Below, piece by piece: positions 7,951 to 15,755 of a stretch of DNA of 32,321 nucleotides. The translations under genes were made by a program, and so were the position numbers. The notes beneath the pieces were generated by a model, which made no database searches, had not been told where the DNA came from, and was given only the letters and a program-made list of their open reading frames with translations. Source of the stretch: DASUGM01 sp036274055 (GTDB taxonomy: Bacteria > Acidobacteriota > Vicinamibacteria > Vicinamibacterales > SCN-69-37); assembly GCA_036274055.1 (NCBI GenBank), contig DASUGM010000103.1, positions 1 through 32,321 on the forward strand. Direction: 5' to 3'. How positions within the stretch are numbered: position 1 is the stretch's first letter; each line of letters starts with the position of its first letter.

Positions 7951-8841
7951 TCAGCTCATCAACGTCGGCCTCGCCGCCTGCACGAGCTTCGGCGCCTCGA
8001 GCCGGTCGCCGCGATAGTGCGTCACTTCCCCGAAGCGCCGATGCGATTCCCAGTCGGTGCGCGCGGCCGCGATCTCCTCGGGCGTGCGCGCGACGAAGTT
8101 CCACCACATCAGGATCTTTTCTTGGAATGGCGCGCCGCCGATGAGCAGGACGCGGCCGCCGGTGGCGCTGACGAAGTCGGCGTGGCCGCGCCCGAGGCCG
8201 AGATAGTGGAGCATCCGCGGCGCCAGCGGCTCGCCGTCGATCGCTGCGTCGCCGTCGAGCACGAGCACCGCGTGCTCGAACGCCGGATCGAGCGGCAGCG
8301 TCAGGATATGGCCGGCATGGATGAGCAGGTCCGCGCCGACGATCGGCGAGAAGTACGGCGCCGGCGACGTCGCGCCGCCGAGCGTACCGGCGAAAATCCT
8401 GGCGATGCCGCCGCGTGATTCGATCGCCGGCACGCGGTCGACGTGTGCGAACCCTGCCGCGCTGTCGCGGACGTCATCCGGCAGCGCCGTCCACAACTGC
8501 ACGCCGTTGAGTCTGCCGGAATGGTCGCGCGGCGTCTGTTCGGCATGCGCGATGCCGCCGCCCGACGTCATTACGTTCACGCCGTCCGGCCGGAGCAGTG
8601 ACTGGTTGCCGAGACTGTCGTCGTGCTCGACTTCGCCGTCGAGCAGCCACGTGACCGTCTGCAAGCCGATGTGCGGATGCGGAGCGACGTCCATCGGCCG
8701 CCCGGCGCTGAAAGTGAGCGGTCCGTAGCGATCCAGGAAACACCACGGCCCGACCATCCGCCGTTCGCGGATGGGCAACGCGCGGGCGACGACGAGATCA
8801 CCGATGCGGGTTTCGCGCGCCGGAAACGACTCCATCGGCAC
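7951..8841 (-). CDS. Pirin family protein
   Basis: This 296-residue double-cupin protein carries the pirin signature PHPHIGLQTVTWLLDGEVEHDD followed by MTSGGGIAHAE. The expected iron ligands are H55, H57, H99 and E101. Known pirins act as quercetin dioxygenases or as regulatory iron proteins; no specific role can be read here. Length is normal for the family and there is no signal peptide. The start is GTG 8841 or ATG 8835; neither has a clear ribosome site. It lies 18 bp downstream of the HTH-citrate synthase gene, in the same direction, so the two are probably co-transcribed. Its 3' end faces repeat copy 2. Confidence 0.92.
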   Translation of the reverse strand: MPMESFPARETRIGDLVVARALPIRERRMVGPWCFLDRYGPLTFSAGRPMDVAPHPHIGLQTVTWLLDGEVEHDDSLGNQSLLRPDGVNVMTSGGGIAHAEQTPRDHSGRLNGVQLWTALPDDVRDSAAGFAHVDRVPAIESRGGIARIFAGTLGGATSPAPYFSPIVGADLLIHAGHILTLPLDPAFEHAVLVLDGDAAIDGEPLAPRMLHYLGLGRGHADFVSATGGRVLLIGGAPFQEKILMWWNFVARTPEEIAAARTDWESHRRFGEVTHYRGDRLEAPKLVQAARPTLMS

Positions 8842-8859
8842 ACGGTAACACCGGCGCGA

Positions 8860-10059
8860 TCAGACCGGCGGCGGCCCGACGTAGCGCGCGCGCGGGCGAA
8901 TCAGCTGGTCGGAGGCGTACTCCTCAATCGCGTGCGCAATCCAGCCGAGCGTCCGCCCGGCGGCGAACAGAATCAGCGGCGCTTCGGGCGGCAGGCGATA
9001 CGCCGCGGTGATGGCCGCCAGACCGCAGTCGAGGTTCGGCGCGTCGCCGAGGACGTCGGTGCCGGCGCGCGTCAACAGCCGGTACGGCCGCCAGGCCGCC
9101 TCGTTGCCGCTGGCGGCCGCCAGGCGCAACAGCGACGTCGCGCGCGGATCACCGTGCGGATACAACGGATGGCCGAAGCCGGGAATCGGCTCGCCGCGCC
9201 GCAACCGTTGCGCGACCGCCGCGCGGGCCGCCGCCGGCGTCCGAGTCTCCGCCGCCAGCGCGATCACGTGCCCGGCTCCGCCCCCGTGCTTGTAGCCTTT
9301 CAGCGTCGCCATTGCCGCAGACACGACGTCGTATGGAGAGGCGCCCGCCGATGCGGCGCAGCGGGCGGTGAACGCCGACACATTCAGCTCATGGTCGGCG
9401 CAGAGCACGAGGGCAGCGCGAATCACGTCACCGACCGCGCGCCGGTTCGGTGCCCACGCCTGCTGCAGACAGCGATGCAGCGGCTCGCGCGATGGCCGGC
9501 CGAGCAGGAGCGTCGCGAACAGGCGAACGATGCGGCCGCCGGTGCGGCGGACGGCGGCGGGACGCAAATCGAGGGACGCGAGGTCGGTGATGGCCCCAAC
9601 CGGAAGCGCCGCCTGCAGCAGCACAAACGGTTCGTCGGCGCAGGCGCGCAACTGTGCGACGCGGCGCGGCGACAACGGGCACGGCTGGTCGAAGATGCGG
9701 ACGCTCTCGCTCGCCGGCGCATTCCACAGCAGTGCCGCGGTGGCTTCGGCGGTGGCTGTGTTGGCCAGCCCGATCGCGTCACGGCCGCGGTAGTAGAGCG
9801 CGCCGTCGTGAATCAGCGTGATTGCCGACTCGAGCACCGGGCCGCCCCAGTGCAGCCCCTGCGCGGCCGCCTTGGCCGGATCGCGCCGCGCCTCCTGGCG
9901 CGCTTTGAGGCGCGCGACGTCTTCGCGGGCGTAGCGCCGCTCGCGCGTCCGGCCGGCGACCGGCTCGGAATGCAACAACCCGCGGCTGACGTAGGCATAG
10001 AGCGTCGCGGCGGTGACCCGCAGCTCAGCCGCGGCCTGGGCGGCCGTCAGGTAATACAT
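8860..10059 (-). CDS. Citrate synthase family protein with N-terminal helix-turn-helix
   Basis: This 399-residue protein has two parts. Residues 1 to about 60 form a MerR/excisionase-like DNA-binding domain (YLTAAQAAAELRVTAATLYA, with a wing near RERRYAREDVARLK). From about 70 on it is a citrate synthase fold. Catalytic positions are kept: H258 (KGYKHGGG), H297 (GFGHPLYPHGDPRA) and D344 (APNLDCG). It could condense an acyl-CoA with oxaloacetate, or sense a CoA ester and act on transcription, or both. The ATG at 10059 was chosen over the TTG at 10083 because it starts just before the HTH and leaves the control region free. It is divergent from a second citrate synthase, so auto- and cross-regulation is a reasonable inference. 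Confidence 0.88.
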   Translation of the reverse strand: MYYLTAAQAAAELRVTAATLYAYVSRGLLHSEPVAGRTRERRYAREDVARLKARQEARRDPAKAAAQGLHWGGPVLESAITLIHDGALYYRGRDAIGLANTATAEATAALLWNAPASESVRIFDQPCPLSPRRVAQLRACADEPFVLLQAALPVGAITDLASLDLRPAAVRRTGGRIVRLFATLLLGRPSREPLHRCLQQAWAPNRRAVGDVIRAALVLCADHELNVSAFTARCAASAGASPYDVVSAAMATLKGYKHGGGAGHVIALAAETRTPAAARAAVAQRLRRGEPIPGFGHPLYPHGDPRATSLLRLAAASGNEAAWRPYRLLTRAGTDVLGDAPNLDCGLAAITAAYRLPPEAPLILFAAGRTLGWIAHAIEEYASDQLIRPRARYVGPPPV

Positions 10060-10105
10060 TGATCTATCAATCAATATTGACAAGCTTACCAGACTGCCGA
10101 ACGAT
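10058..10105. promoter_or_regulatory. Divergent control region between two citrate synthase genes
   Basis: The 52-bp gap is AT-rich in otherwise GC-rich DNA. It holds two palindromes, attgatctatcaat (10058-10071) and tcaatattga (10071-10080). A perfect -35 box TTGACA (10077-10082) overlaps the second palindrome. A 17-bp spacer leads to a weak -10 (aacgat, 10100-10105) for the rightward gene. That would place the transcript start at or next to its ATG (10112), and no Shine-Dalgarno is visible, so a leaderless mRNA is possible. The palindromes are plausible operators for the HTH domain encoded on the left. Confidence 0.6.
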
Positions 10106-10111
10106 CAACTC

Positions 10112-11248
10112 ATGACCCAGGGACTGGAAGGCGTTGTTGCCGCGACGACGCGGTTGAGTCTGGTGGATGGCGAGGCCGGACGGCTGGTCATCGCCGGCTA
10201 CCTCGTCGACGATCTGGCGCCCCGCGCGACCTTCGAAGAGGTCGTGTATCTGCTGCTGCACGGCCGACTGCCTGACGACGGCGAGCGCGCCGCGCTCACC
10301 GCGGACCTCGCGCAGCGCCGGACGCTGCCGCCGATCGCGGCGGCGGTGCTGCGCGCCGCCGCCGACGCCAGGACGCCGCCGATGGACGCGCTGCGCATGG
10401 TGGTGCCGCTGCTCAGTCTCGGCCGCCGCGCCGATGCGATGGACGATGCGCTCACCGCGATCGCGGCGTTTCCGACCATCGTCGGCGCCTATTGGCGGAC
10501 GCTCACCGGCGCGGCGCCGGTGCCCGTACGGACCGATCTCGGTCACGCCGCGCACTACCTGCATCAGGTGTTCGGAGTTGCGCCCTCGGTCGAGCGCGCG
10601 CGTGGTCTCGAAACCTACCTGAACACGGTGTGCGATCACGGCCTCAACGCCTCGACGTTCACGGCGCGCGTGATCGTCTCGACACAGTCGGATGTCATCT
10701 CGGCGCTGACCGGCGCGGTTGGCGCACTCAAGGGCCCGCTCCACGGCGGCGCGCCCGGTCCGGCGCTCGACATGGTCTTCGATATCGGCTCCGCCGATCG
10801 CGCCGAGGCCGGCATTCGCGCCCGGCTCGATCGGGGCGAACGTCTGATGGGCTTCGGTCATCGCGTCTATCGCGTCCGCGATCCGCGCGCCGATGTCCTC
10901 GCCGCGGCCGCCGAGCGGTTCTACGCCACGGACGGCGACCGTTCGCTCTACGATCTGGCGCGCGCCGTCGAGGCCGCGGCGCTGCGACAGCTGCGCGAGC
11001 GCAAACCCGATCGCCGGCTCGACACCAACGTCGAGTTCTACACCGCGCTGCTATTGCACGGACTGGGATTGCCGACCGAACTCTTCACGCCGACGTTCGC
11101 CGTCGGCCGCGCCGCCGGCTGGGCCGCGCATTGTCTGGAACAGATCAAGGACGGGCGGTTGATCAGACCGCAGTCGGAGTACGTCGGGCCCGACGGGCTG
11201 TCTTACACCGACACGTTGGCTCAAGGCTCACGGCTCAGGGCTCGGTGA
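10112..11248 (+). CDS. Citrate synthase / methylcitrate synthase
   Basis: This 378-residue citrate synthase lacks the N-terminal extension of the hexameric type. It condenses acetyl-CoA (or propionyl-CoA) with oxaloacetate. Conserved sites are CDHGLNASTF (174-183), H211 in GPLHGGA and H250 in GFGHRVYRVRDPRA. The position of the usual catalytic Asp is Glu (E308 in NVEFYT), which I believe occurs in some subfamilies. The last residues, about LAQGSRLRAR, are encoded by a GGCTCA-type repeat, so the native C-terminus has been extended or replaced. It is divergent from the HTH-fused citrate synthase. Whether it serves the TCA or the methylcitrate cycle cannot be decided. Confidence 0.9.
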   Translation: MTQGLEGVVAATTRLSLVDGEAGRLVIAGYLVDDLAPRATFEEVVYLLLHGRLPDDGERAALTADLAQRRTLPPIAAAVLRAAADARTPPMDALRMVVPLLSLGRRADAMDDALTAIAAFPTIVGAYWRTLTGAAPVPVRTDLGHAAHYLHQVFGVAPSVERARGLETYLNTVCDHGLNASTFTARVIVSTQSDVISALTGAVGALKGPLHGGAPGPALDMVFDIGSADRAEAGIRARLDRGERLMGFGHRVYRVRDPRADVLAAAAERFYATDGDRSLYDLARAVEAAALRQLRERKPDRRLDTNVEFYTALLLHGLGLPTELFTPTFAVGRAAGWAAHCLEQIKDGRLIRPQSEYVGPDGLSYTDTLAQGSRLRAR

Positions 11249-11257
11249 TCCTGAGCC
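11219..11257. terminator. GGCTCA-type repeat forming a hairpin between convergent genes
   Basis: The run ggctcaaggctcacggctca contains near-tandem GGCTCA units. A hairpin is formed by ggctcag (11232-11238) and ctgagcc (11251-11257). It overlaps the last codons of the citrate synthase (stop at 11246-11248) and ends at the TAG of the leftward creatininase-like gene (11257-11259). The same unit pattern occurs at 17151-17226. It could stop transcription from both sides, but there is no T-run. Confidence 0.55.
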
Positions 11258-13053
11258 TACTGCCCGCCTCGGCCTCGCCCGCCGCGGCCAGGATTGAGCA
11301 GCGTCGCGCGCTGCGCGAGCGCGGCGTTCACCTTGAACTCGATGCCGAGCCGCCCGATCTCGGCGGTCGCTTTCGTCGGATCGCCCGAGACGCCCGAGTC
11401 GCGCGGGCCGCCGAACGGCTTGACCATGTCCTTGCGCACGGCTTGCGGCCGCACGTACATCAGCTGCGCGGTGTCGCTGATGCCGGCGTGGCTGCCGATC
11501 ATCCGATCGTCGTAGCCGTACTGCGCGAGCAGCCAGGCGCGGTAGTGCTCGCGGCCTTCGTTGTAGTACGCGGTGAGCGCCAGCACTTTCACGCCGGCGT
11601 CCTTCCATTCTTCGTTGAGCTTCGTCGCCGTCGCGGTCAGCCCGGCCTGGTTGCCGCCGCTGTCGCCGATGAGCAGGATCTCCTTGAAGCCGTGCGCTTT
11701 CAGGCTGCGCGCCGCGGCGTCGAGCAGCGAGTCGTACATCGGCGATGGATTCGAGATCGTGCCCGGACCGGCGTTGTCGGGGTTGCCTTCGGGCACGTAC
11801 TGGATCGTCGGCGCGATCAGCGCGTTCTTGAGCTTGCGCGCCATGACGTTGGCGGCAAACGTCACCGTGTAGTTATGTTTGCCGAGCACCATGTGGTACC
11901 CGTTCTTCTCGGTGCCGCCAGTGGGAATGATCGCCGTCGTCTTGCCGGCCTTCATCAGGTCGCGCGTTTCTTCCCACGTGAGTTCGTCGATGTAGAGCGT
12001 GTCGGGCGGCGTCGTCGCGGGCGCGTCCGGCGCGGTTTCCATCGTCGGACGCGGCGCGGCGCGCGGCGCGGGCGGCGCTGCCGATTGCGCCGCGGACTCG
12101 GCGCCGGCGGCAGCGTTGCCGCGTCCCGCGTTGCCGCGTCCCGCGTTGCCGCCGCCCTGACGTCCGGCACCGCCACGGCCTTCGCCGCCGGCGCGCGCGG
12201 CGGGGAGACCCGCCGGCTGGATCGTGCCGGACATCAGTCCTTTGATCTGCGCGAGCGCGTTGTCCACTTTGATCTGGATGAAGATCTTGCCGAGCGCGGC
12301 CGTCGACTTCGACGGGTCGCCGCTGACGCCGCTGTTCTGATAGCCGCCGCCGGGCGCGAACTTGTTCTTGCGGACGTGCCTCGGGTTGACGAACAGCATC
12401 TCGGAGGTGTCGAGGATGTTGGCGTGGCCGCCGATCTGATCTTCGGGAATGCCGACTTTCTCGGCGACGTACTTGTTCTGGTCGGCGTGGGATTTGTCGT
12501 AGTAGTCGCCAATCCAGTACGCCCGCGCCTGATCCTTCCAGAGCTCGTTGAGCTGGATGGCGGCCAGCCGCATGCCGGTCTGATTGCCGCCTGACTCACC
12601 GAGAAAGAGGATCGTCTTGAAGCCGCCGGCCTTCAGGCTGCGCGCCGCGTTCTTCAGCAGCTCGATGAACCGGTCCTGGGGCAGGGTGATCGTGCCAGGC
12701 TTGCCCATGTGACCCCCCGGGTTTTCCCAGCTGCCCTCGGGGACATAGGTGATCACTGGCGCGACGAGCGTTTTTCCGAGCCCTCGGGCGACTTTGTCGG
12801 CGGCGTATTCCATGACGAACTTGTGCTCCCCGTCGACCATATGGGGGCCTTTTTGCTCGGTCCCGGCGGTGCCGATGATGACGTTCGTCGTCCCGGCTTT
12901 GACCAGGTCTCTCACCTCCGCCCAGGTCAGATCCTCCAAAAACACAGTATCCGGGGGCCTTCCGGCGGGGGAGGTGGGGGGAGCATCCCCGCGCTGGGCT
13001 CCGACCGAAGCGATGCTCAAAAGGAAACAAATCACCCCTGCCAGTCGTTTCAT
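11257..13053 (-). CDS. Exported tandem creatininase-fold protein
   Basis: This 598-residue protein has a Sec signal (MKRLAGVICFLLSIASVGAQ) and two copies of a creatininase (creatinine amidohydrolase) domain, about 38-270 and 352-585, joined by an Ala/Gly/Arg-rich linker. The halves align block by block: TEQKGPHMVDGEH with TEKNGYHMVLGKH, GESGGNQTG with GDSGGNQAG, and GGHANILDTSEM with GSHAGISDTAQL. Classical creatininases use E-x-H, a later Asp and an H-x-E site. Here the first His is K68 or N384, and H77 or H393 replaces the Asp, so the metal site is altered the same way in both halves. Enzymatic function is uncertain. The start at 13053 was chosen for its signal peptide over an ATG-like extension 21 bases upstream. 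A 15-bp unit is repeated in tandem in the linker DNA (12121-12150). Confidence 0.85.
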   Translation of the reverse strand: MKRLAGVICFLLSIASVGAQRGDAPPTSPAGRPPDTVFLEDLTWAEVRDLVKAGTTNVIIGTAGTEQKGPHMVDGEHKFVMEYAADKVARGLGKTLVAPVITYVPEGSWENPGGHMGKPGTITLPQDRFIELLKNAARSLKAGGFKTILFLGESGGNQTGMRLAAIQLNELWKDQARAYWIGDYYDKSHADQNKYVAEKVGIPEDQIGGHANILDTSEMLFVNPRHVRKNKFAPGGGYQNSGVSGDPSKSTAALGKIFIQIKVDNALAQIKGLMSGTIQPAGLPAARAGGEGRGGAGRQGGGNAGRGNAGRGNAAAGAESAAQSAAPPAPRAAPRPTMETAPDAPATTPPDTLYIDELTWEETRDLMKAGKTTAIIPTGGTEKNGYHMVLGKHNYTVTFAANVMARKLKNALIAPTIQYVPEGNPDNAGPGTISNPSPMYDSLLDAAARSLKAHGFKEILLIGDSGGNQAGLTATATKLNEEWKDAGVKVLALTAYYNEGREHYRAWLLAQYGYDDRMIGSHAGISDTAQLMYVRPQAVRKDMVKPFGGPRDSGVSGDPTKATAEIGRLGIEFKVNAALAQRATLLNPGRGGRGRGGQ

Positions 13054-13239
13054 AGGCACCCCGTTGGCGGCCATTGTAGGGGATTCGGAAGCCCTTCTAT
13101 AAATGAGGGATACGGGCCTAAAAGGCCGATAATGGAAACGGGTCGTACGTTATAGTTCGGCGGCACTCGACCGTTCGTCACAACGCTTGCCCCTACGGCA
13201 AGTGACGCACGATCGATCGTTTTCGGGAGTGGGAGAACG
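13054..13239. promoter_or_regulatory. Divergent promoter region of the creatininase-like and DUF1592 genes
   Basis: The 186-bp region separates two divergent exported-protein genes. AT-richer patches include ttataaat-like DNA near 13097-13105, a TACAAT box near 13073 on the minus strand, and ttatag near 13150 on the plus strand, but none has a convincing -35 partner. A small perfect hairpin (ggcct-aaa-aggcc) lies near 13117-13130. The rightward gene has a GGGAG ribosome site 4 bases before its ATG. Confidence 0.35.
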
Positions 13240-15738
13240 ATGACGCGTGGCACGTGGGCGTTACTCGGTACCTTTGCGCTCGGCGTAGCGTTTGCTACGA
13301 ACACCGGCGCGCAGCGCGCATCTGTACCCGATGTGCTTCATCCGGTGACTGCGCACGCGCAAGCGGCGACGACGGCGACGGCGAAATCGCAGCAGCCCGC
13401 GGCGCCGGCCGCCGCGACCAACGATCCGAGCGCGGTGGTCGCCACCTACTGCGTCACGTGTCACAACGACAAGACGAAGCGCGGCGATCTCACGCTGCAG
13501 ACCTTCGACCTCGCGAAAGTCACCGACCTGCCGGAGACCGGCGAGAAGATGATCCGCAAGCTGCAGGCCGGCATGATGCCGCCGCCCGGCTACAAGCGCC
13601 CGGATCCGACGACCTATCAGAACTTCATCACCGCGCTCGAGACGCGGCTCGATGCCGCTGCCGCCGCCAAGCCCAATCCCGGTACGAAAGTCTTCACCCG
13701 CCTCAACCGCAAGGAATACCAGGCGGCGGTGCGTGATCTGCTCGGCATCGAGGTGGACGCCGGCGCGTGGCTGCCGCTCGATCAGATGAGCGCGAACTTC
13801 GACAACATCGCCGACGAGCAGGCGATGTCGGCGACGTCGGTCGAGGCCTATCTGAACGCCGCGACCGAGATCAGCAAGCTCGCGGTCGGTGATCGCAACG
13901 CGCCGAAAGTCGATCGCACCTACAACAACGCCAGCTACGCGTCGCAGCATCCGTGGGATCAGCTCGAGGGCGCGCCGTACGGCACTCGCGGCGGCATCGT
14001 CGTCAATCACGTATTTCCGGCCGACGGCGAGTACTCGTTCGAAGTCACGGTGAACTCGGGCGACAACTCGCGCTTCGAAGACATCGACGTCTCGCTCAAC
14101 GGCGAGCGCCTGGCGCTGCTGCGGTTCGAGAACGGCGCGACCAAGGACGCCGACGGCCGCGGCGCGATTCCGGTGCTCAGCGAGAAGGTGTTCATCAAGG
14201 CCGGTCAGCACAAGATCGCCGCGGCCTTCGTGCGGCGTTTCGACGGGCCGTATGAAGATTTGATTCGCCCGCACGACTGGTCGTACGCGGGCGGCGGATC
14301 GGGCGGCACGCCGATTACCACGCTGCCGGGCGTGCGCGACCTGATCATCCGCGGGCCATTCAAGACCACCGGCGTGTCGGAGACGGCAAGCCGCCAGCGC
14401 ATCTTCACGTGCCGGCCGCTGAGCCAGGCCGACGAGCGGCCGTGCGCGAAGCAGATCGTCTCGCGGCTCGGCATGTCGGCGTATCGCCGGCCGATGACCG
14501 CGGCCGAAGTCGACAAGATGATGCAGTTCTACGATGTCGGCGCGGCGAAGAACGGCGGCTTCGAAGGCGGCGTCACGCACGCGCTCGAAGCGCTGCTGGC
14601 GAGCCCGTATTTCATCTTCCGGATGGAGAAGCAGCCGGCCACGGTGAAGCCCGGCATGAGCTACAAGGTCAGCGACATCGATCTCGCGTCGCGCCTGTCG
14701 TTCTTCCTGTGGGGCGCCCCGCCGGACAAGGAACTGCTCGGCCTCGCGACCAGCGGGCAGCTGTCGAATCCGGTCGTTCTCGAGAAGACGACGCGGCGGA
14801 TGATCGCCGATCCGCGCAGCGAAGCGCTGGGCACGCGCTTCGCCGGCCAGTGGCTGCGCCTGCAGGACATCGAGAAGGTGCACCCGGATCCGAACTTCTT
14901 CCCGAACTTCGACGACAACCTCGCCGAGATGATGCGCACCGAGACGAAGATGTTCTTCAACTATCTCGTCAAGGAAGATCGCAGCGTCCTCGATCTCTAC
15001 CGCGCCGATTTCACGTTCGCCAACGATCGCCTCGCGCGCCACTACGGATTCCCGGGCGTCGCCGGCTCGCAGTTCCGCAAGGTTGCGTATCCGGACAACA
15101 CGCGGCGCGGTCTGCTCGGCCAGGGCAGCATGCTGGTGCAGAGCTCGTACGCGAACCGCACCTCGGCGGTGCTGCGGGGCAAGTGGGTGATGGAAGTGCT
15201 GCTCGGCACGCCGCCGCCGCCGCCGCCGCAGGACGGTTCGGTGCCGGCGTTCGAGAAGAGCGCTGAAGTCGCCAACGGCAAGATCCTGACGACCCGCGAA
15301 CGCATGGAGCTGCATCGGGTGAGCCCGAGCTGCAACTCGTGCCACAAGTTCATCGATCCGATTGGCCTGGCGCTCGACAACTTCGACGTCACCGGCAAGT
15401 GGCGGCTGCAGGAGAACGGCAGCCCGCTCGACACCCGCGGCGATTTCTACGACGGCACGCCGATCTCGTCGCCGGCCGAGTTGTCGGCGGTGCTGCTCAA
15501 GCGGCCGATTCCGCTGGTGCGCACGTTCACGGAAAACCTGCTGGCCTACGCGCTGGGCCGGCGCGCGGAGTACTACGACATGCCGACGATTCGCGCGATT
15601 CAGCGATCGGCGGCGACGACTGACTACAAGATTTCGTCCTTCATCGTCGGTGTGGTCATGAGCGACGCGTTCCGCATGAAGCGGGCCGACGTCGCGCCGG
15701 CGGCCGATATCAGGGCTGCCGCGAAAGACATCAAGTAA
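13240..15738 (+). CDS. Exported DUF1592/DUF1588-type multidomain cytochrome c
   Basis: This 832-residue protein has a Sec signal and the domain order of the planctomycete-type cytochrome family. A haem site CVTCH (C71, C74, H75) is followed by DUF1587 (about 150-215), a beta domain with GEYSFEVTVNSGDNSRFED, DUF1595 (about 402-465), DUF1592 (about 475-607), DUF1588 (about 612-715) and DUF1585 (about 725-800). A second haem site, CNSCH, starts at C698 in DUF1588. The biochemical role of the family is not established; export and two haems imply extracytoplasmic electron transfer or oxidation. It is followed after 17 bp by a DUF1552 gene, the usual partner, and the two are likely one transcript. 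Confidence 0.93.
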   Translation: MTRGTWALLGTFALGVAFATNTGAQRASVPDVLHPVTAHAQAATTATAKSQQPAAPAAATNDPSAVVATYCVTCHNDKTKRGDLTLQTFDLAKVTDLPETGEKMIRKLQAGMMPPPGYKRPDPTTYQNFITALETRLDAAAAAKPNPGTKVFTRLNRKEYQAAVRDLLGIEVDAGAWLPLDQMSANFDNIADEQAMSATSVEAYLNAATEISKLAVGDRNAPKVDRTYNNASYASQHPWDQLEGAPYGTRGGIVVNHVFPADGEYSFEVTVNSGDNSRFEDIDVSLNGERLALLRFENGATKDADGRGAIPVLSEKVFIKAGQHKIAAAFVRRFDGPYEDLIRPHDWSYAGGGSGGTPITTLPGVRDLIIRGPFKTTGVSETASRQRIFTCRPLSQADERPCAKQIVSRLGMSAYRRPMTAAEVDKMMQFYDVGAAKNGGFEGGVTHALEALLASPYFIFRMEKQPATVKPGMSYKVSDIDLASRLSFFLWGAPPDKELLGLATSGQLSNPVVLEKTTRRMIADPRSEALGTRFAGQWLRLQDIEKVHPDPNFFPNFDDNLAEMMRTETKMFFNYLVKEDRSVLDLYRADFTFANDRLARHYGFPGVAGSQFRKVAYPDNTRRGLLGQGSMLVQSSYANRTSAVLRGKWVMEVLLGTPPPPPPQDGSVPAFEKSAEVANGKILTTRERMELHRVSPSCNSCHKFIDPIGLALDNFDVTGKWRLQENGSPLDTRGDFYDGTPISSPAELSAVLLKRPIPLVRTFTENLLAYALGRRAEYYDMPTIRAIQRSAATTDYKISSFIVGVVMSDAFRMKRADVAPAADIRAAAKDIK

Positions 15739-15755
15739 CTCTGAGGAGCCGAGAC

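Noticed and set aside
11030..11045. Loss of catalytic Asp in citrate synthase (NVEFYT) as a sign of inactivity
   Set aside because: Glu can serve as the base and I believe it occurs in some active subfamilies; the two catalytic His are intact.
12113..12150. Tandem 15-bp units as a possible CRISPR-like or regulatory array
   Set aside because: Units are contiguous without spacers and encode the Gly-Asn-Ala-Gly-Arg linker in frame; ordinary coding low complexity.
10492..12594. 700-codon open frame on the plus strand across the citrate synthase and creatininase-like genes
   Set aside because: It runs through two supported genes in other frames and shows no motif; it is a shadow frame.
13261..15345. 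694-codon open frame opposite the DUF1592 cytochrome
   Set aside because: The plus strand carries two haem motifs and a full domain series; the antisense frame is low-complexity Arg/Ala.
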